A DNA stretch of 64,000 nucleotides from G963675935 sp963803125 (GTDB taxonomy: Bacteria; Planctomycetota; Planctomycetia; Pirellulales; Thermoguttaceae): the NCBI GenBank assembly GCA_963803125.1, contig CAWDLR010000003.1:496001-560000 (forward strand), read 5' to 3'. Positions 52,441-61,178 of this stretch are shown piece by piece; the stretch's first letter is position 1, and every line of letters starts with the position of its first letter. Under the pieces are notes generated by a model. It searched no databases and was not told where the DNA came from. It worked only from the letters and a program-made list of their open reading frames with translations. The translations under genes were made by a program, and so were the position numbers.

Positions 52441-52560
52441 CATGCGAGAGACTACTGACGATCGCCCGCAACTGGTCTCTTCATGTATTGCTGCCGCCCG
52501 CGAGAAGCAGGCTGTGCGTTCTGTCTTCCCTCTCCCCTCTCCTCTCTCCCCTCTCCCCTA
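52383..52560. repeat. GAGAGGGG/CCCCTCTC hairpin between nusB and ftsY
   Basis: Purine-rich arm (52383-52436) overlapping the nusB end and its complement CCCTCTCCCCTCTCCTCTCT (52525-52560) just before ftsY, about 90 bases apart. The right arm ends four bases before the ftsY ATG, so it could affect translation. Confidence 0.85.
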
Positions 52561-52563
52561 ATC

Positions 52564-53484
52564 ATGGGCCTTTTCGACAAACTCAAACAAGGTCTGAAAA
52601 AGACCACGCAACTGCTCAATACCGACGTCCGCGACCTGTTCAAGTCGAAGGGGCGACTGGTTGATGAGTCGTTCCACGACGACCTGTTCGAGAAGTTGGT
52701 CAAGATCGACATGGGCGTCGACGCGGCGCAGGAGATCGCCGACCAGATCGGCGAGCGGTTCCGCGCCCGCGTGGTCGAGGAACGCGAGATCATCGAGGAC
52801 ATCAAGGGGCAACTCAAGACGCTGATGGCCCAGCCAGCCGCGCCGATCCGCTTCGCCGCCAGCGGGCCGACGGTTATCATGGTGGCCGGGGTGAACGGCT
52901 GCGGCAAGACCACCTCGATCGCCAAGCTGGCGCACATGTTTCAGGCCGACGGCCGGCGGGTCGTCCTCGGCGCGGGCGACACCTTCCGCGCCGCGGCGGT
53001 CGAGCAGTTGACCATCTGGGCGAAACGGTTGGGGGCGGAGATCGTCACCGGCCCCTCGGGCAGCGATCCGGCCGCCGTGGCCCATCGCGCCGTGGCCCGG
53101 GCCATCGAACTGGGGGCCGACGTTTGCATCGTCGATACCGCCGGCCGGCTGCAAACCCAGCAGAACCTGATGCAGCAGTTGACCAAAATCCACCGCGTGC
53201 TGGGCAAGCAGATTGCCGACGCCCCGCACGAAGTCCTGCTGGTGCTCGACGCCACCACCGGGCAGAACGGCATCAGCCAGGCTACGCACTTCACCGACGC
53301 GGTCAAATGCACCGGCCTGCTGCTGGCCAAGCTCGACGGCACGGCCAAAGGCGGCGTGGTGGTGGCCATCCGCAAAGAGGTCGGCCTGCCGGTCAAGTAC
53401 ATCGGCGTCGGCGAGAAAGCCGAAGACCTCGCCCTCTTCGAGGCCGATTCGTTCGTCGACGCGATGTTCGCCGACGTCGAATAG
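52564..53484 (+). CDS. ftsY: Signal recognition particle receptor FtsY
   Basis: GTPase that docks SRP-ribosome complexes at the membrane. 306 residues: helical N domain (FDKLKQGLKKTTQLLNTDVR), then the G domain with P-loop GVNGCGKTTSIAKLA, GDTFRAAAVEQL, VDTAGRLQTQ, and TKLD-type AKLDGTAKGG. Lacks the long acidic A domain, as in many bacteria. Follows nusB. Start ATG at 52564. Confidence 0.95.
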   Translation: MGLFDKLKQGLKKTTQLLNTDVRDLFKSKGRLVDESFHDDLFEKLVKIDMGVDAAQEIADQIGERFRARVVEEREIIEDIKGQLKTLMAQPAAPIRFAASGPTVIMVAGVNGCGKTTSIAKLAHMFQADGRRVVLGAGDTFRAAAVEQLTIWAKRLGAEIVTGPSGSDPAAVAHRAVARAIELGADVCIVDTAGRLQTQQNLMQQLTKIHRVLGKQIADAPHEVLLVLDATTGQNGISQATHFTDAVKCTGLLLAKLDGTAKGGVVVAIRKEVGLPVKYIGVGEKAEDLALFEADSFVDAMFADVE

Positions 53485-53509
53485 AACCGCTGGCCCGGCT
53501 GGCAGACCC

Positions 53510-53625
53510 GGGTAGCCCCGATAGCTCTGCTATCGCGGTGCCGCAGGCACAGGAGGCGTTGCTCCGCCCCAGAAACCCTCTGGCCGCTTCGCCGCCCCGA
53601 TAGACGAGCTATCGAGGCTACCCGC
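53510..53625. repeat. GGGTAGCCCCGATAGC inverted repeat
   Basis: GGGTAGCCCCGATAGCTCTG with inner GATAGC/GCTATC hairpin, and the complement CCCCGATAGACGAGCTATCG then AGGCTACCC about 70 bases later, between convergent ftsY and prepilin-like genes. Confidence 0.85.
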
Positions 53626-54635
53626 TACGGATAAGAAGAAATATCGTCGTAGTCGTAATTGGGGGAGACAACGCCGTTCTGCACAGAGGCTACGACGTTC
53701 TCCGCGTCGTCGGACATTTGCTCGCAATGACCGTCGCAGAATGTCATATTCACTACGTGACCGTGGATCGGTATGATCGCGCCGGCGCTATTCTTCGGGG
53801 CCTGCCTGAGGATCGGGTTGGCGGTCAAGGTGTTCCCATAATACGGCCAGAACAGGAAGCCGAAGCTGCTGGCTGTGACGTTGAGATTGCTGGAGCCGCT
53901 CTTTTTGGATGAGAGAGTATCCCATGCGGTCCACTGGCGGGATGTCGCCATGTAGGACGTGAGGTCCGAGTAGTTGATAGCAGGGGGACCATAGCCGCTC
54001 TCCGCGATCATTGGGCGACGCGACGCCGATCTCACATCGGTCATTGAGATCGGCTTTACGTTGCCGTTCTGCCCGAATGCCGTCGTCAGGGTGAGGTTGC
54101 GAAACAGGCCGGTCTGCGTGGTGTAAGCGTTTGCGGTTTTGCCCCCTGTCTGCCCGTCGTCCGGCGATAGCGGCGGCCGCGCGTCCGCTGGTTCTGGGGG
54201 CTGCTGCCCTGACGCCGGGGGCTGCCCTCGCCCGACGTTGACAACGTACGACAAGGGACAGTTTACCGTGGGCGAATCAAGGGGGCAGACGAACAGACTC
54301 ACCGTGGCCGTTCCGCCAACGCCGCTGCGCCAGCCGTTGTTGCCGTTGCTGCCTTCCCACAAATCGTTGCGGCCAATGTACGGCAGCATCATGGCCGCCC
54401 AGGTCACGGCATGTCCACCCACGTTGTTCGCATAGCCGGGCAGGCGTCGCGATTCCATCTCGTAGGTGATGACCGCCTTGCCGAGTTGCTCTTCGTTGCT
54501 GGCGCATTCGTGGATGCGGGCGCGATTGCGGGCCTGAAGGACGGCGGGCAGCAACAGGCCCATCAGCGTGGCAAGGATGGCGATTACCACCAGAAGTTCG
54601 ACCAAGGTAAAGGCAGTACGATAGCGCGTGGCCAT
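53625..54635 (-). CDS. Prepilin-like DUF1559 protein with H-x9-DG ending
   Basis: 336 residues. Type IV pilin-type N-terminus: short leader, then AFTLVELLVVIAILATLMGL with the Phe/Thr-Leu-Val-Glu processing site and hydrophobic helix. The body is the DUF1559 domain and near the end has HGHVVNMTFCDGH, the H-x9-DG motif typical of the very large planctomycete family of these proteins. Probably cleaved by prepilin peptidase and assembled in or near the envelope. Ligand unknown. Confidence 0.9.
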   Translation of the reverse strand: MATRYRTAFTLVELLVVIAILATLMGLLLPAVLQARNRARIHECASNEEQLGKAVITYEMESRRLPGYANNVGGHAVTWAAMMLPYIGRNDLWEGSNGNNGWRSGVGGTATVSLFVCPLDSPTVNCPLSYVVNVGRGQPPASGQQPPEPADARPPLSPDDGQTGGKTANAYTTQTGLFRNLTLTTAFGQNGNVKPISMTDVRSASRRPMIAESGYGPPAINYSDLTSYMATSRQWTAWDTLSSKKSGSSNLNVTASSFGFLFWPYYGNTLTANPILRQAPKNSAGAIIPIHGHVVNMTFCDGHCEQMSDDAENVVASVQNGVVSPNYDYDDISSYP

Positions 54636-54782
54636 ACTTCACTCTCCTGCTCGTTCCGAGACACCCGCGGCTTGCCCTCAACCTCCTATTCTTGCAGAAA
54701 GCGGCAAGAAAAGCCAGTGGGATTGCGGAAAGGGGGGTGCGCAAAAGGGGGGCATCTGACGGACCAGGGCGGTCGCCGCGAG

Positions 54783-54842
54783 TTGTTTAGCCGCCGCCTC
54801 CACGCGGCGCTGTACCCGCGGCCGATTCTGCGCCGCGCGGAT
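54783..54842. repeat. TTTAGCCGCCGCCTCC element
   Basis: GTTTAGCCGCCGCCTCCACG followed by CGGCGC and, after a spacer, GCGCCGCGCGG. An imperfect copy of the 60462-60534 element. Confidence 0.75.
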
Positions 54843-54916
54843 GGGGCGGCATCCCTTGAAATTCCATCGGCAAAACGGAAACTAAGCAGATAGTAGAAGC
54901 TGGGGGAGAATGGACC

Positions 54917-55387
54917 ATGCCGCGAATTAGCGCCGGGCTGCTGATGTACCGCATCAAGGACGGGGCCACTGAAGTCCTGCTGGCCCATCCCGGCGGGCCG
55001 TATTTCGTCAACAAAGATGACGGGGCCTGGACAATCCCCAAGGGCGAACCGAACGCCGGCGAGGACTTGCTCGTCGCGGCCCGGCGGGAGTTTGCGGAAG
55101 AGACGGGCGTCACCCCGATCGGCCCCTTCATCCCGCTCAAACCGATCGAGCAAAAAGGCGGCAAGATCGTACATGCCTGGGCCTTCCGCGGCGATTGCGA
55201 TCCAACGGCCATCACCAGCAACACCTTTGCCATGGAATGGCCGCCAAAATCCGGACGGTAGCAGCTCTTCCCGGAAATCGACCGGGCGGAGTTCTTCGGC
55301 CTGGGCGCGGCGCGGAGGAAAATCAAGGCGGGGCAAGAGGCGTTTCTTGACGAGTTGGAAGCAATGGGCGAAAATCGACCGGCCTAG
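54917..55387 (+). pseudogene. Nudix hydrolase, interrupted by a TAG stop
   Basis: About 156 residues if continuous. Nudix box: GEPNAGEDLLVAARREFAEE then TGV (pattern Gx5Ex7REUxEExGU). N-terminus PRISAGLLMYRI and WAFRGDCDPTAITSNTFAME are typical of small Nudix proteins. The codon at 55259-55261 is TAG; the frame continues as QLFPEIDRAEFFGLGAARRK and onward to a second stop at 55387, matching the family's normal end. A single base change (to CAG or AAG) would restore it. The truncated form keeps the whole Nudix box. Confidence 0.8.
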
Positions 55388-55410
55388 AAAATCAGCCGAC
55401 AGACGCCTCC

Positions 55411-55493
55411 TCGTTCCCACGCTCCGCGTGGGAACGCCGCATCCGTGACGCTCCGCGTCGCCCGGCCTGACGCAGAGCGTGGGAACCAGAATC
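55411..55493. repeat. CGTTCCCACG palindrome
   Basis: CTCGTTCCCACGCTCCGCGT then GGGAACG, followed by GACGCTCCGCGTC and CGCAGAGCGTGGGAACC. Between the Nudix gene and the HD gene. Confidence 0.85.
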
Positions 55494-55524
55494 CGAATCA
55501 TCAGCCGATAGGGAGAATGGCGCC

Positions 55525-56088
55525 ATGACGATGACACGCGAACGGGCCCTCGAACAACTCCATGCCTGGACCACCAATCCCTCGCTGCTGGGCCATGCCC
55601 GGGCGGTCGAGATCGTGATGCGGGCGGCGGCCGGCAAGTACGGCGAAAACGCCGACCCCGACGCCTGGGCCGTCGCCGGGCTGCTGCACGACGCCGATTA
55701 CGACCGCTGGCCCGACGAGCATCCGCGGCGGATCGTCGATTGGCTGCGCGAACAGGGCGAGGAAGAGATCGCCTACGCGGTGTCGTTCCATCAGACCGCG
55801 TGGAACCTGCCGGCGAAAGGCCCGATGGACAAAGCCCTGTTGGCCTGCGACGAGTTGGCCGGCTTCATCATCGCCTGCTGCCTGGTTCGGCCCGACGGCA
55901 TCGCCACGCTCGAACCGAAGAGCGTCAAGAAGAAACTCAAAGACAAGGCGTTCGCGGCCAAGGTCGACCGCGAGATCATCCGCAGCAGCGTGGAACTGCT
56001 CGGCGCCGATTTCGACGAACACGTTCGCTTCGTCATCGGCGCCCTACGGCCGCATGCCGAGGAATTGGGAATCGCCGGCAAGGGATAG
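55525..56088 (+). CDS. HD-domain phosphohydrolase-like protein
   Basis: 187 residues. HD motif: LLGHARAVEIVMRAAAGKYG (first His), then VAGLLHDADYDRWPDEHP (HD pair), VSFHQTAWN and LACDELAGFIIACCLVRPDG. Enzymes of this type remove phosphates from nucleotides using a divalent metal. No signal peptide. Alternative start two codons downstream. Confidence 0.87.
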   Translation: MTMTRERALEQLHAWTTNPSLLGHARAVEIVMRAAAGKYGENADPDAWAVAGLLHDADYDRWPDEHPRRIVDWLREQGEEEIAYAVSFHQTAWNLPAKGPMDKALLACDELAGFIIACCLVRPDGIATLEPKSVKKKLKDKAFAAKVDREIIRSSVELLGADFDEHVRFVIGALRPHAEELGIAGKG

Positions 56089-56119
56089 CCGCGCCGAGCG
56101 ATTGTTTGCCGCTCGGCCA

Positions 56120-56204
56120 GTATTCGGCACACGGCGTGTGCCGTTTTCGGTTGTTCGCGCAATTCGCGCGCTCCACGAGACGGCACACGGCGTGTGCCGA
56201 ATAC
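56120..56204. repeat. GGCACACGGCGTGTGCC inverted pair
   Basis: GTATTCGGCACACGGCGTGT then GCCG and its reverse complement 38 bases later, giving a large hairpin between convergent genes. Same family as 10378-10466. Confidence 0.88.
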
Positions 56205-56205
56205 T

Positions 56206-56661
56206 TCAGCGCCAATTCCACATCCAATACCAATAATCTTCGATCAACCGCCAGTTGCGGTTGTTCTCGGGCAGATGCAGTTCGATCAGCGGCAGGTTGA
56301 CCTCGAACTCGCCTTGGCGGGTCTTGCAGAAAATGCCGTCGATCTCGTCGCAGGCATATCGGCTCGGATCGAGCAACTCGACGACAGTGCGGCGAAACTC
56401 CGCGCTCTCGCGACAATTCCTGGGCTGGGGGTAGTAGGCGACGAAAGGCAGGGAGAGGTTCGCCGCCAGATAGCGATAGTATCTGGCCAGCATCTTCTCA
56501 CTGACTCTTGGTATGCCGCCCCGCATCACGCCGAGGGCCGCCATGATCCGCTCGCTCTGTTGGATGCCGGCAGAGCGGGGCGGGAGAAGTTCCAGCCCGC
56601 TGCAATCGGGTTCGGCAATGCTTGAAAGTAACATGGAAACGACCTCCGTGATCTGGGTCAT
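56206..56661 (-). CDS. Conserved protein of unknown function
   Basis: 151 residues, aromatic-rich end (WRLIEDYWYWMWNWR). Middle part YYRYLAANLSLPFVAYYPQP, RRTVVELLDPSRYACDEIDG has no motif that I can name. It is 24 bases downstream of csrA on the same strand, so the two may be co-transcribed. ATG nine codons further in is an alternative start. Confidence 0.6.
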   Translation of the reverse strand: MTQITEVVSMLLSSIAEPDCSGLELLPPRSAGIQQSERIMAALGVMRGGIPRVSEKMLARYYRYLAANLSLPFVAYYPQPRNCRESAEFRRTVVELLDPSRYACDEIDGIFCKTRQGEFEVNLPLIELHLPENNRNWRLIEDYWYWMWNWR

Positions 56662-56685
56662 CAGTGGCTCTTCACCTGTTCCGGT

Positions 56686-56883
56686 CTACGCCACGCATTC
56701 GGCAAATTGAAACCGAGGCGCGTGGTCGTTGATTCGGCGGCTGACCTCTTGGCGATGGACGGGGATCTCGGCGGGAGCGTCGATGCCGAGTTTTACGCGG
56801 TCGCCATGCACTGCCAAAACCGAAATCGTAATGCCGTCGCCGATGACAATCGCCTCCGAGAGCTTGCGGCTGAGCACCAACAT
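56686..56883 (-). CDS. csrA: Carbon storage regulator CsrA
   Basis: 65 residues. RNA-binding dimer that represses or stabilises target mRNAs at GGA motifs. MLVLSRKLSEAIVIGDGITI, VLAVHGDRVKLGIDAPAEIPVHRQEV is a full match to the family; the C-terminal tail is slightly longer. GGAGG-type site (GGAGGGACC) directly upstream of ATG at 56883. No fliW or flagellar genes adjoin it. Confidence 0.95.
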   Translation of the reverse strand: MLVLSRKLSEAIVIGDGITISVLAVHGDRVKLGIDAPAEIPVHRQEVSRRINDHAPRFQFAECVA

Positions 56884-57251
56884 GACTGGTCCCTCCTTGC
56901 TTGTGAAATCTCGTGAATGGTGATTTTGCAACGGCCGAATTGTACACCGCAGCCGGTGGCCCCATCTCGGGGCGGTGCTGGAGTGGATGCCAGGAATTCC
57001 CCGAGAAGGCGCTCAGGAAATCATGACAATATTACAGATATATGTGGCCGTGAAAGGCCGCGTGCCGGGCGTTGGACGGCGAAGCGCCCGAGGTTGTGGG
57101 TGCCGGCGCTTCCGGCCTCGATCAGCAGGCCTTTAGTGAATATTCTTACAGATAATGCGGCGGTGTTCACAATTCATGGGAGTCATTCACAATTCGGGGA
57201 GCTTCGGCAAGATCGCTGCCCAAGCGGCAACTCTCTCGTAGCCAGTAAGGG

Positions 57252-57347
57252 TACTGGTCCCCCAAAGACCTCCGAAGCACAGATGGTCGGGAGGTGCCTT
57301 GCAGGTTTCCGCCCAGCTTCGGAGGTATCTTTTTTTCTTGGGGTCTA
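57252..57347. repeat. CCCCCAAAGACCTCCGAAG imperfect palindrome
   Basis: CCCCAAAGACCTCCGAAGC pairs with GCTTCGGAGGTATCTTTTTT then TCTTGGGG. It is just downstream of the DUF1614 gene. The rest of 56884-57344 holds no gene. Confidence 0.7.
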
Positions 57348-58031
57348 CGCGGCCAAGAGGACGGCGACAATGCCGGCCAAAAAGACGCCGTCGCTTACGC
57401 CCGCTCCGCCGATCGAGGCCACCGGCGCGCCGAGTTGCTGGATTCGGTAAAGATTGAGAATATCCGCGCCTAGCAGCGTTCCCACGCTGCCGGCAATGTA
57501 GGCCAGAGGAGCCGCATGTCGGTGGGCGATGAGGATGGCCGCCAAGGCGGCGGCCAGCGGGGCGATGAAAGGGGACAGTGCAATCCCCACGCCCGGCACC
57601 GGACGGGCAAACAGGTGCGTAATCACGGCGACCGCGGTGATCGCCACGGCCCCTTGCAGGTAGAGCCGCTGCTTGACCAACAGATACGTGGACAGAGCCA
57701 ACGGAATAAGTGCCCCTCCCAGGTTGATCGCCAGGATCGTCCGCCCCTCGTGTTCGATCGCCGGAACCACGTACTGCACGCCGAAGAAACTGACGGTGCG
57801 GTCAACGCGAATATCCTTGGCGGGCAGTTCGGCGATGGGGATATTGACGGCGCTGCCCACCAGCGAGAGCAGCAGGATGCTGAAGATGTAGCGGCGTTGG
57901 ATGCCCATCTTCTCGTAGGCGTAGGCAATCACGTTGACTTCGACCAGCGCGATCAGCGCGAGAAGCACCAGGCCGAGCAGCATCATAAATAGCGGCGTCA
58001 CGGGATAGTAGTGGATTCGCGAGAAATGCAT
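57345..58031 (-). CDS. DUF1614 membrane protein
   Basis: 228 residues, six to seven membrane segments. MHFSRIHYYPVTPLFMMLLG at the start, SLVGSAVNIPIAELP and FFGVQYVVP in the middle and ASIGGAGVSDGVFLAGIVAV at the end are typical DUF1614 blocks. The function of the family is unknown. Start ATG at 58031. The 58032-58481 gap upstream holds nothing I can support as a gene. Confidence 0.85.
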   Translation of the reverse strand: MHFSRIHYYPVTPLFMMLLGLVLLALIALVEVNVIAYAYEKMGIQRRYIFSILLLSLVGSAVNIPIAELPAKDIRVDRTVSFFGVQYVVPAIEHEGRTILAINLGGALIPLALSTYLLVKQRLYLQGAVAITAVAVITHLFARPVPGVGIALSPFIAPLAAALAAILIAHRHAAPLAYIAGSVGTLLGADILNLYRIQQLGAPVASIGGAGVSDGVFLAGIVAVLLAA

Positions 58032-58481
58032 GAAGCGCTCCTGATGACCTCCGGCCGACGCGAGCAATGCGCCAGCGGCAGGCAGTGCGAGGTGAGGGAC
58101 TTGCTCAATACAGGTGCTATCGCTTAACCAATTCTAGCGTCAGACGGCGGCGAGACAATCTGGCCGCCAGGCTTCTTGATTGCCTTCGTCAGCTCTTTTC
58201 AGCGGTGGCCGTTCTCTGCTGCGAGCGAAGGGCCGGTGGCGGCACGATGGCGTTCTTCAGCGATTCGCTGATTCGGCGGGGAAAGAACCCTGCCCAAAGG
58301 GATACGGCGGCGGCCCCGAGACGATCTATTGACGGCGGGAGGCGGGCGCTGAAAATTCTAATAGAGGTCGAGAAGAGGCGACGTGAACGTCTACGTCGCC
58401 GAGCGGCGCGCGTTGCATTTGTCGCTGCCGTTGCCGAAAACGCGCCCCGGTATACGTCAGCCCGATTGGAGGATTACACCT

Positions 58482-59261
58482 ATGGTTGCTACGTTAGAAG
58501 AAAACAAACGCGGGCAGATGGCGGGGGCGCCTTACGAGCGCGAGACGTTTCAACAGGCGGCGGAAACGGCGGGCGAACAACGGCCGTCTCCGGAGACGGG
58601 TTTACCGGCCGGACGCGAGCATTTGCTGCCGCTGAGCTTGGTCGTCAGCGGCGCGACTGTCGCCACAATTGGCGGCATCGCTACCTTGATCCTCACGATC
58701 ATCGGATTGTCGGGCGTGGCGGGGGCATTCTTGTCCGGCGTCTCGTCCATTATCGTCGGCGGCACATTCCTGATGCTGGCGACCATCATCGGCGTCTGGG
58801 CCCTGATGTTTCGCTTCGCCGAGCGCAGGCACGGCCTGGAGCGGACGTTCGTGCGCACCAGCGTGTTGTTGCTGGTGCTCGGGGGCGCCGCGGGAATCAC
58901 CCTGGGTATTCTCAGCCTGATCTCCCCCGCCGTGATCTCCCTGACGGCGGCCGCCGTGGTCGCGATGGGCGGGACCCTGATGTGGAACGCCTCGGCAATG
59001 TGGGTCGTGAGCCGCTTCACCCTTGAGAACGCAGTCTCTCACCGCCGCGGGGGCTTCCTCGACGCCGTGACATTTTCGCTCTCGCCAGCGCGGAACTTCC
59101 TCGTCGGGGCGGGCGCCGCTGCGTTGGGAATCCTCTCGCTGTGCAGCGTTCTTCCAGCCACGCTTACACTGGTTGGGCTGTTGACGCTGGGCGCAGGATT
59201 GCTGATCATCCCCTCGACGCTGTGTGCTGCGACGGTCACCACGCTCGGCGGCATGCGGTAA
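58482..59261 (+). CDS. Multi-span membrane protein of unknown function
   Basis: 259 residues. Soluble N-terminus of about 45 residues, then about six hydrophobic segments in pairs (LSLVVSGATVATIGGIATLI, FLSGVSSIIVGGTFLMLATI, SVLLLVLGGAAGITLGILSL, NFLVGAGAAALGILSLCSVL). Gly/Ala-rich helices suggest tight packing. No family recognised. Start ATG at 58482. Confidence 0.65.
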   Translation: MVATLEENKRGQMAGAPYERETFQQAAETAGEQRPSPETGLPAGREHLLPLSLVVSGATVATIGGIATLILTIIGLSGVAGAFLSGVSSIIVGGTFLMLATIIGVWALMFRFAERRHGLERTFVRTSVLLLVLGGAAGITLGILSLISPAVISLTAAAVVAMGGTLMWNASAMWVVSRFTLENAVSHRRGGFLDAVTFSLSPARNFLVGAGAAALGILSLCSVLPATLTLVGLLTLGAGLLIIPSTLCAATVTTLGGMR

Positions 59262-59384
59262 AAAGCCGCGCATCTGAAGTGGCGGAGATCTTGAAGCTCC
59301 GCCCTTTAGGAGACGGCTCTGCCGTGAACGGCAAGTGGAAGGACGCATGGCCGTTGACGGCAGTCGCCTCCTAAAGAACCGCTG

Positions 59385-60341
59385 CTAGTTCGCTTTTCTC
59401 CCGGTGCTCACCCGCAAATAGTCGGCGATCGGCCGCTGGATCTGACGGAGTTGCTCGTGCGTGACCGTGACCGCGCGGGCGGCTTTCATTTCGGCGGGCG
59501 ACATGCGAAGATCGCCGCCGGCCGCAAGCAGGACGATGCGATCCTTGACCTGCGGCATTCGTCTCTGCACCCGGGCGGGAGTGCCCAGGCCGTAACTGAC
59601 GTGGCCGGCGCCGCAGACCACCAGCGCCGAACGTCCGCGGCCGGCCGGCGACCGAAGGAACGTGCAAAGCGTGGCCGCCATCGTCTCATCACGAGCGATC
59701 TGCGCTTCGATCCAGGGGCGGAGCATCTCCGCGCTGGCCGCCATGTGGACCATCAATTGGAGGCCGAGCACTTTCGTGTACAACGGATCGTCGATCTGCA
59801 TCTGCGCAGGCAGCTCGCCGCGGAGTTTCGCACTCAGCCGATCGATGCCGCCGCCGACCCGCACCTGGCGGATCGTCGCCGCGGGGGCGTTCAGCGCGAG
59901 AATCGGCACCTTGAGCTTGCGGGCGGTCTCGACGAGCGACCGGTACTGCTGGTAATTTCCCCAGCTTTGCGGCCAGTTGACCGCTTTGGCCAACTGCTCG
60001 AAGCCGATCTCGCCGCGGTTATAGCGATCGACCGCCGGCTGCTGCGGCGACTCCAACTGCTCCATGCCCAGCACCAGGGGCTTCCCGCGTTTCGCCAGGC
60101 CGGAGAGGACCTGCTCTTCGATCGCGTGGTGTTCGGTCAGGGTGTGAAACTCGCCCAAGTAGACGACGCCGGCCCCGGCCAGATCGTCGAGTACGTCTTC
60201 ATAAGCGAGCGGCTCACCGCGGCAAATGTCGATCCAGAGGCTGCCGCGATCGTCGCGCTCGGCGGCGGGGGCGACGCTCGGCGGCAATGCGAGTGTTGCC
60301 CAAAACAGTACGAAGCACAATGCAACGGGTGTTGTTCTCAT
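59385..60341 (-). CDS. ChaN-family (DUF399) secreted protein
   Basis: 318 residues with a signal peptide (VALCFVLFWATLALPPSVAPAA). ChaN family: VVYLGEFHTLTEHHAIEEQV, LGMEQLESPQQPAVDRYN, LNAPAATIRQVRVGG and VVCGAGHVSYGLGTP. Some members bind heme and act in iron uptake in the periplasm. No lipobox Cys is evident, so probably soluble. Nearby genes offer no iron-related context. Confidence 0.88.
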   Translation of the reverse strand: MRTTPVALCFVLFWATLALPPSVAPAAERDDRGSLWIDICRGEPLAYEDVLDDLAGAGVVYLGEFHTLTEHHAIEEQVLSGLAKRGKPLVLGMEQLESPQQPAVDRYNRGEIGFEQLAKAVNWPQSWGNYQQYRSLVETARKLKVPILALNAPAATIRQVRVGGGIDRLSAKLRGELPAQMQIDDPLYTKVLGLQLMVHMAASAEMLRPWIEAQIARDETMAATLCTFLRSPAGRGRSALVVCGAGHVSYGLGTPARVQRRMPQVKDRIVLLAAGGDLRMSPAEMKAARAVTVTHEQLRQIQRPIADYLRVSTGRKAN

Positions 60342-60461
60342 GGCGGTTTCATCCTGGTGGCCGATGCTGGTTCACGCCAACCATCATGCGCCCGGCCGAC
60401 GTTGTTGTCCAGGGGCGAGGCGAGCGGGTGTAATAGTCCTTTGCGGCAAAGATCGGAGGAC

Positions 60462-60534
60462 TGTTTAGCCGCCGCGTCCACGCGGCGCAGGATCGCCCAC
60501 CGTTGCGGCGCCGCGTGGACGCGGCGGCTAAACG
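60462..60534. repeat. TTTAGCCGCCGCGTCC long palindrome
   Basis: GTTTAGCCGCCGCGTCCACG then CGGCGC and its near-perfect complement 20 bases later, ending GCGGCTAAAC. Between divergent ChaN and GNAT genes. The rest of 60342-60620 is empty. Confidence 0.9.
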
Positions 60535-60620
60535 GTTCGCTGGTGACCGCCATAATCCATTACTACGCAGGGGGAAGCGCGACCATTGACCCCCCTGCCG
60601 TTCGTGGGTAGATTAGGGGG

Positions 60621-61178
60621 ATGCAGCTTACGTGTTTCAAGCGCCTCCGCATGGCGATCGAGCTGACCGGGCGAGACCTGACGCCCGCCGCCAGCCGGTT
60701 TCGCTTCCTGCCGTGGGACGACACGCTGCTGGATGCCTTTGCGCGGGCGAAGTATCTCAGCTTTCGCCGCGAGTTCGACACGAACGTCTTCCCCTGTCTG
60801 GGCGAGTATGAGGGCTGTCGGCGGTTGATGGCCGAGATCGCCGATAAGCCCGGGTTCCTGCCCGAGGCCACCTGGCTGGCGGTGCGTTCCGACAACCCCG
60901 ACCGCCGGCTGGAGTACTGCGGGACGGTGCAGGGAGTGCGGGACGAGCGCGGCTCGGGGGCAATCCAGAATCTCGGCGTGGTCGCCGCCTATCGCCGCGA
61001 CGGCCTGGGCATGAATCTGCTGCTCCGCGCCCTGGCCGGTTTTCGCCGGGCGGGCGTCCGCCGCGTCTGGCTCGAAGTGACCGCCCAAAACAACAGTGCT
61101 ATCCGCCTCTACCGGCGAGCCGGATTTATCACGACGAAAGTCGTCTATAAGACCGCGGAGGCGGAATACGCCCAGTGA
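60621..61178 (+). CDS. GNAT-family N-acetyltransferase
   Basis: 185 residues. Acetyl-CoA site AYRRDGLGMNLLLRALAGF and the following VRRVWLEVTAQNNSAIRLYR, RAGFITTKVVYK are typical of GNAT enzymes. N-terminal part gives the acceptor specificity, which is unknown. Its stop overlaps the GTG start of the M16 gene (GTGA), so the two are coupled. Confidence 0.87.
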   Translation: MQLTCFKRLRMAIELTGRDLTPAASRFRFLPWDDTLLDAFARAKYLSFRREFDTNVFPCLGEYEGCRRLMAEIADKPGFLPEATWLAVRSDNPDRRLEYCGTVQGVRDERGSGAIQNLGVVAAYRRDGLGMNLLLRALAGFRRAGVRRVWLEVTAQNNSAIRLYRRAGFITTKVVYKTAEAEYAQ

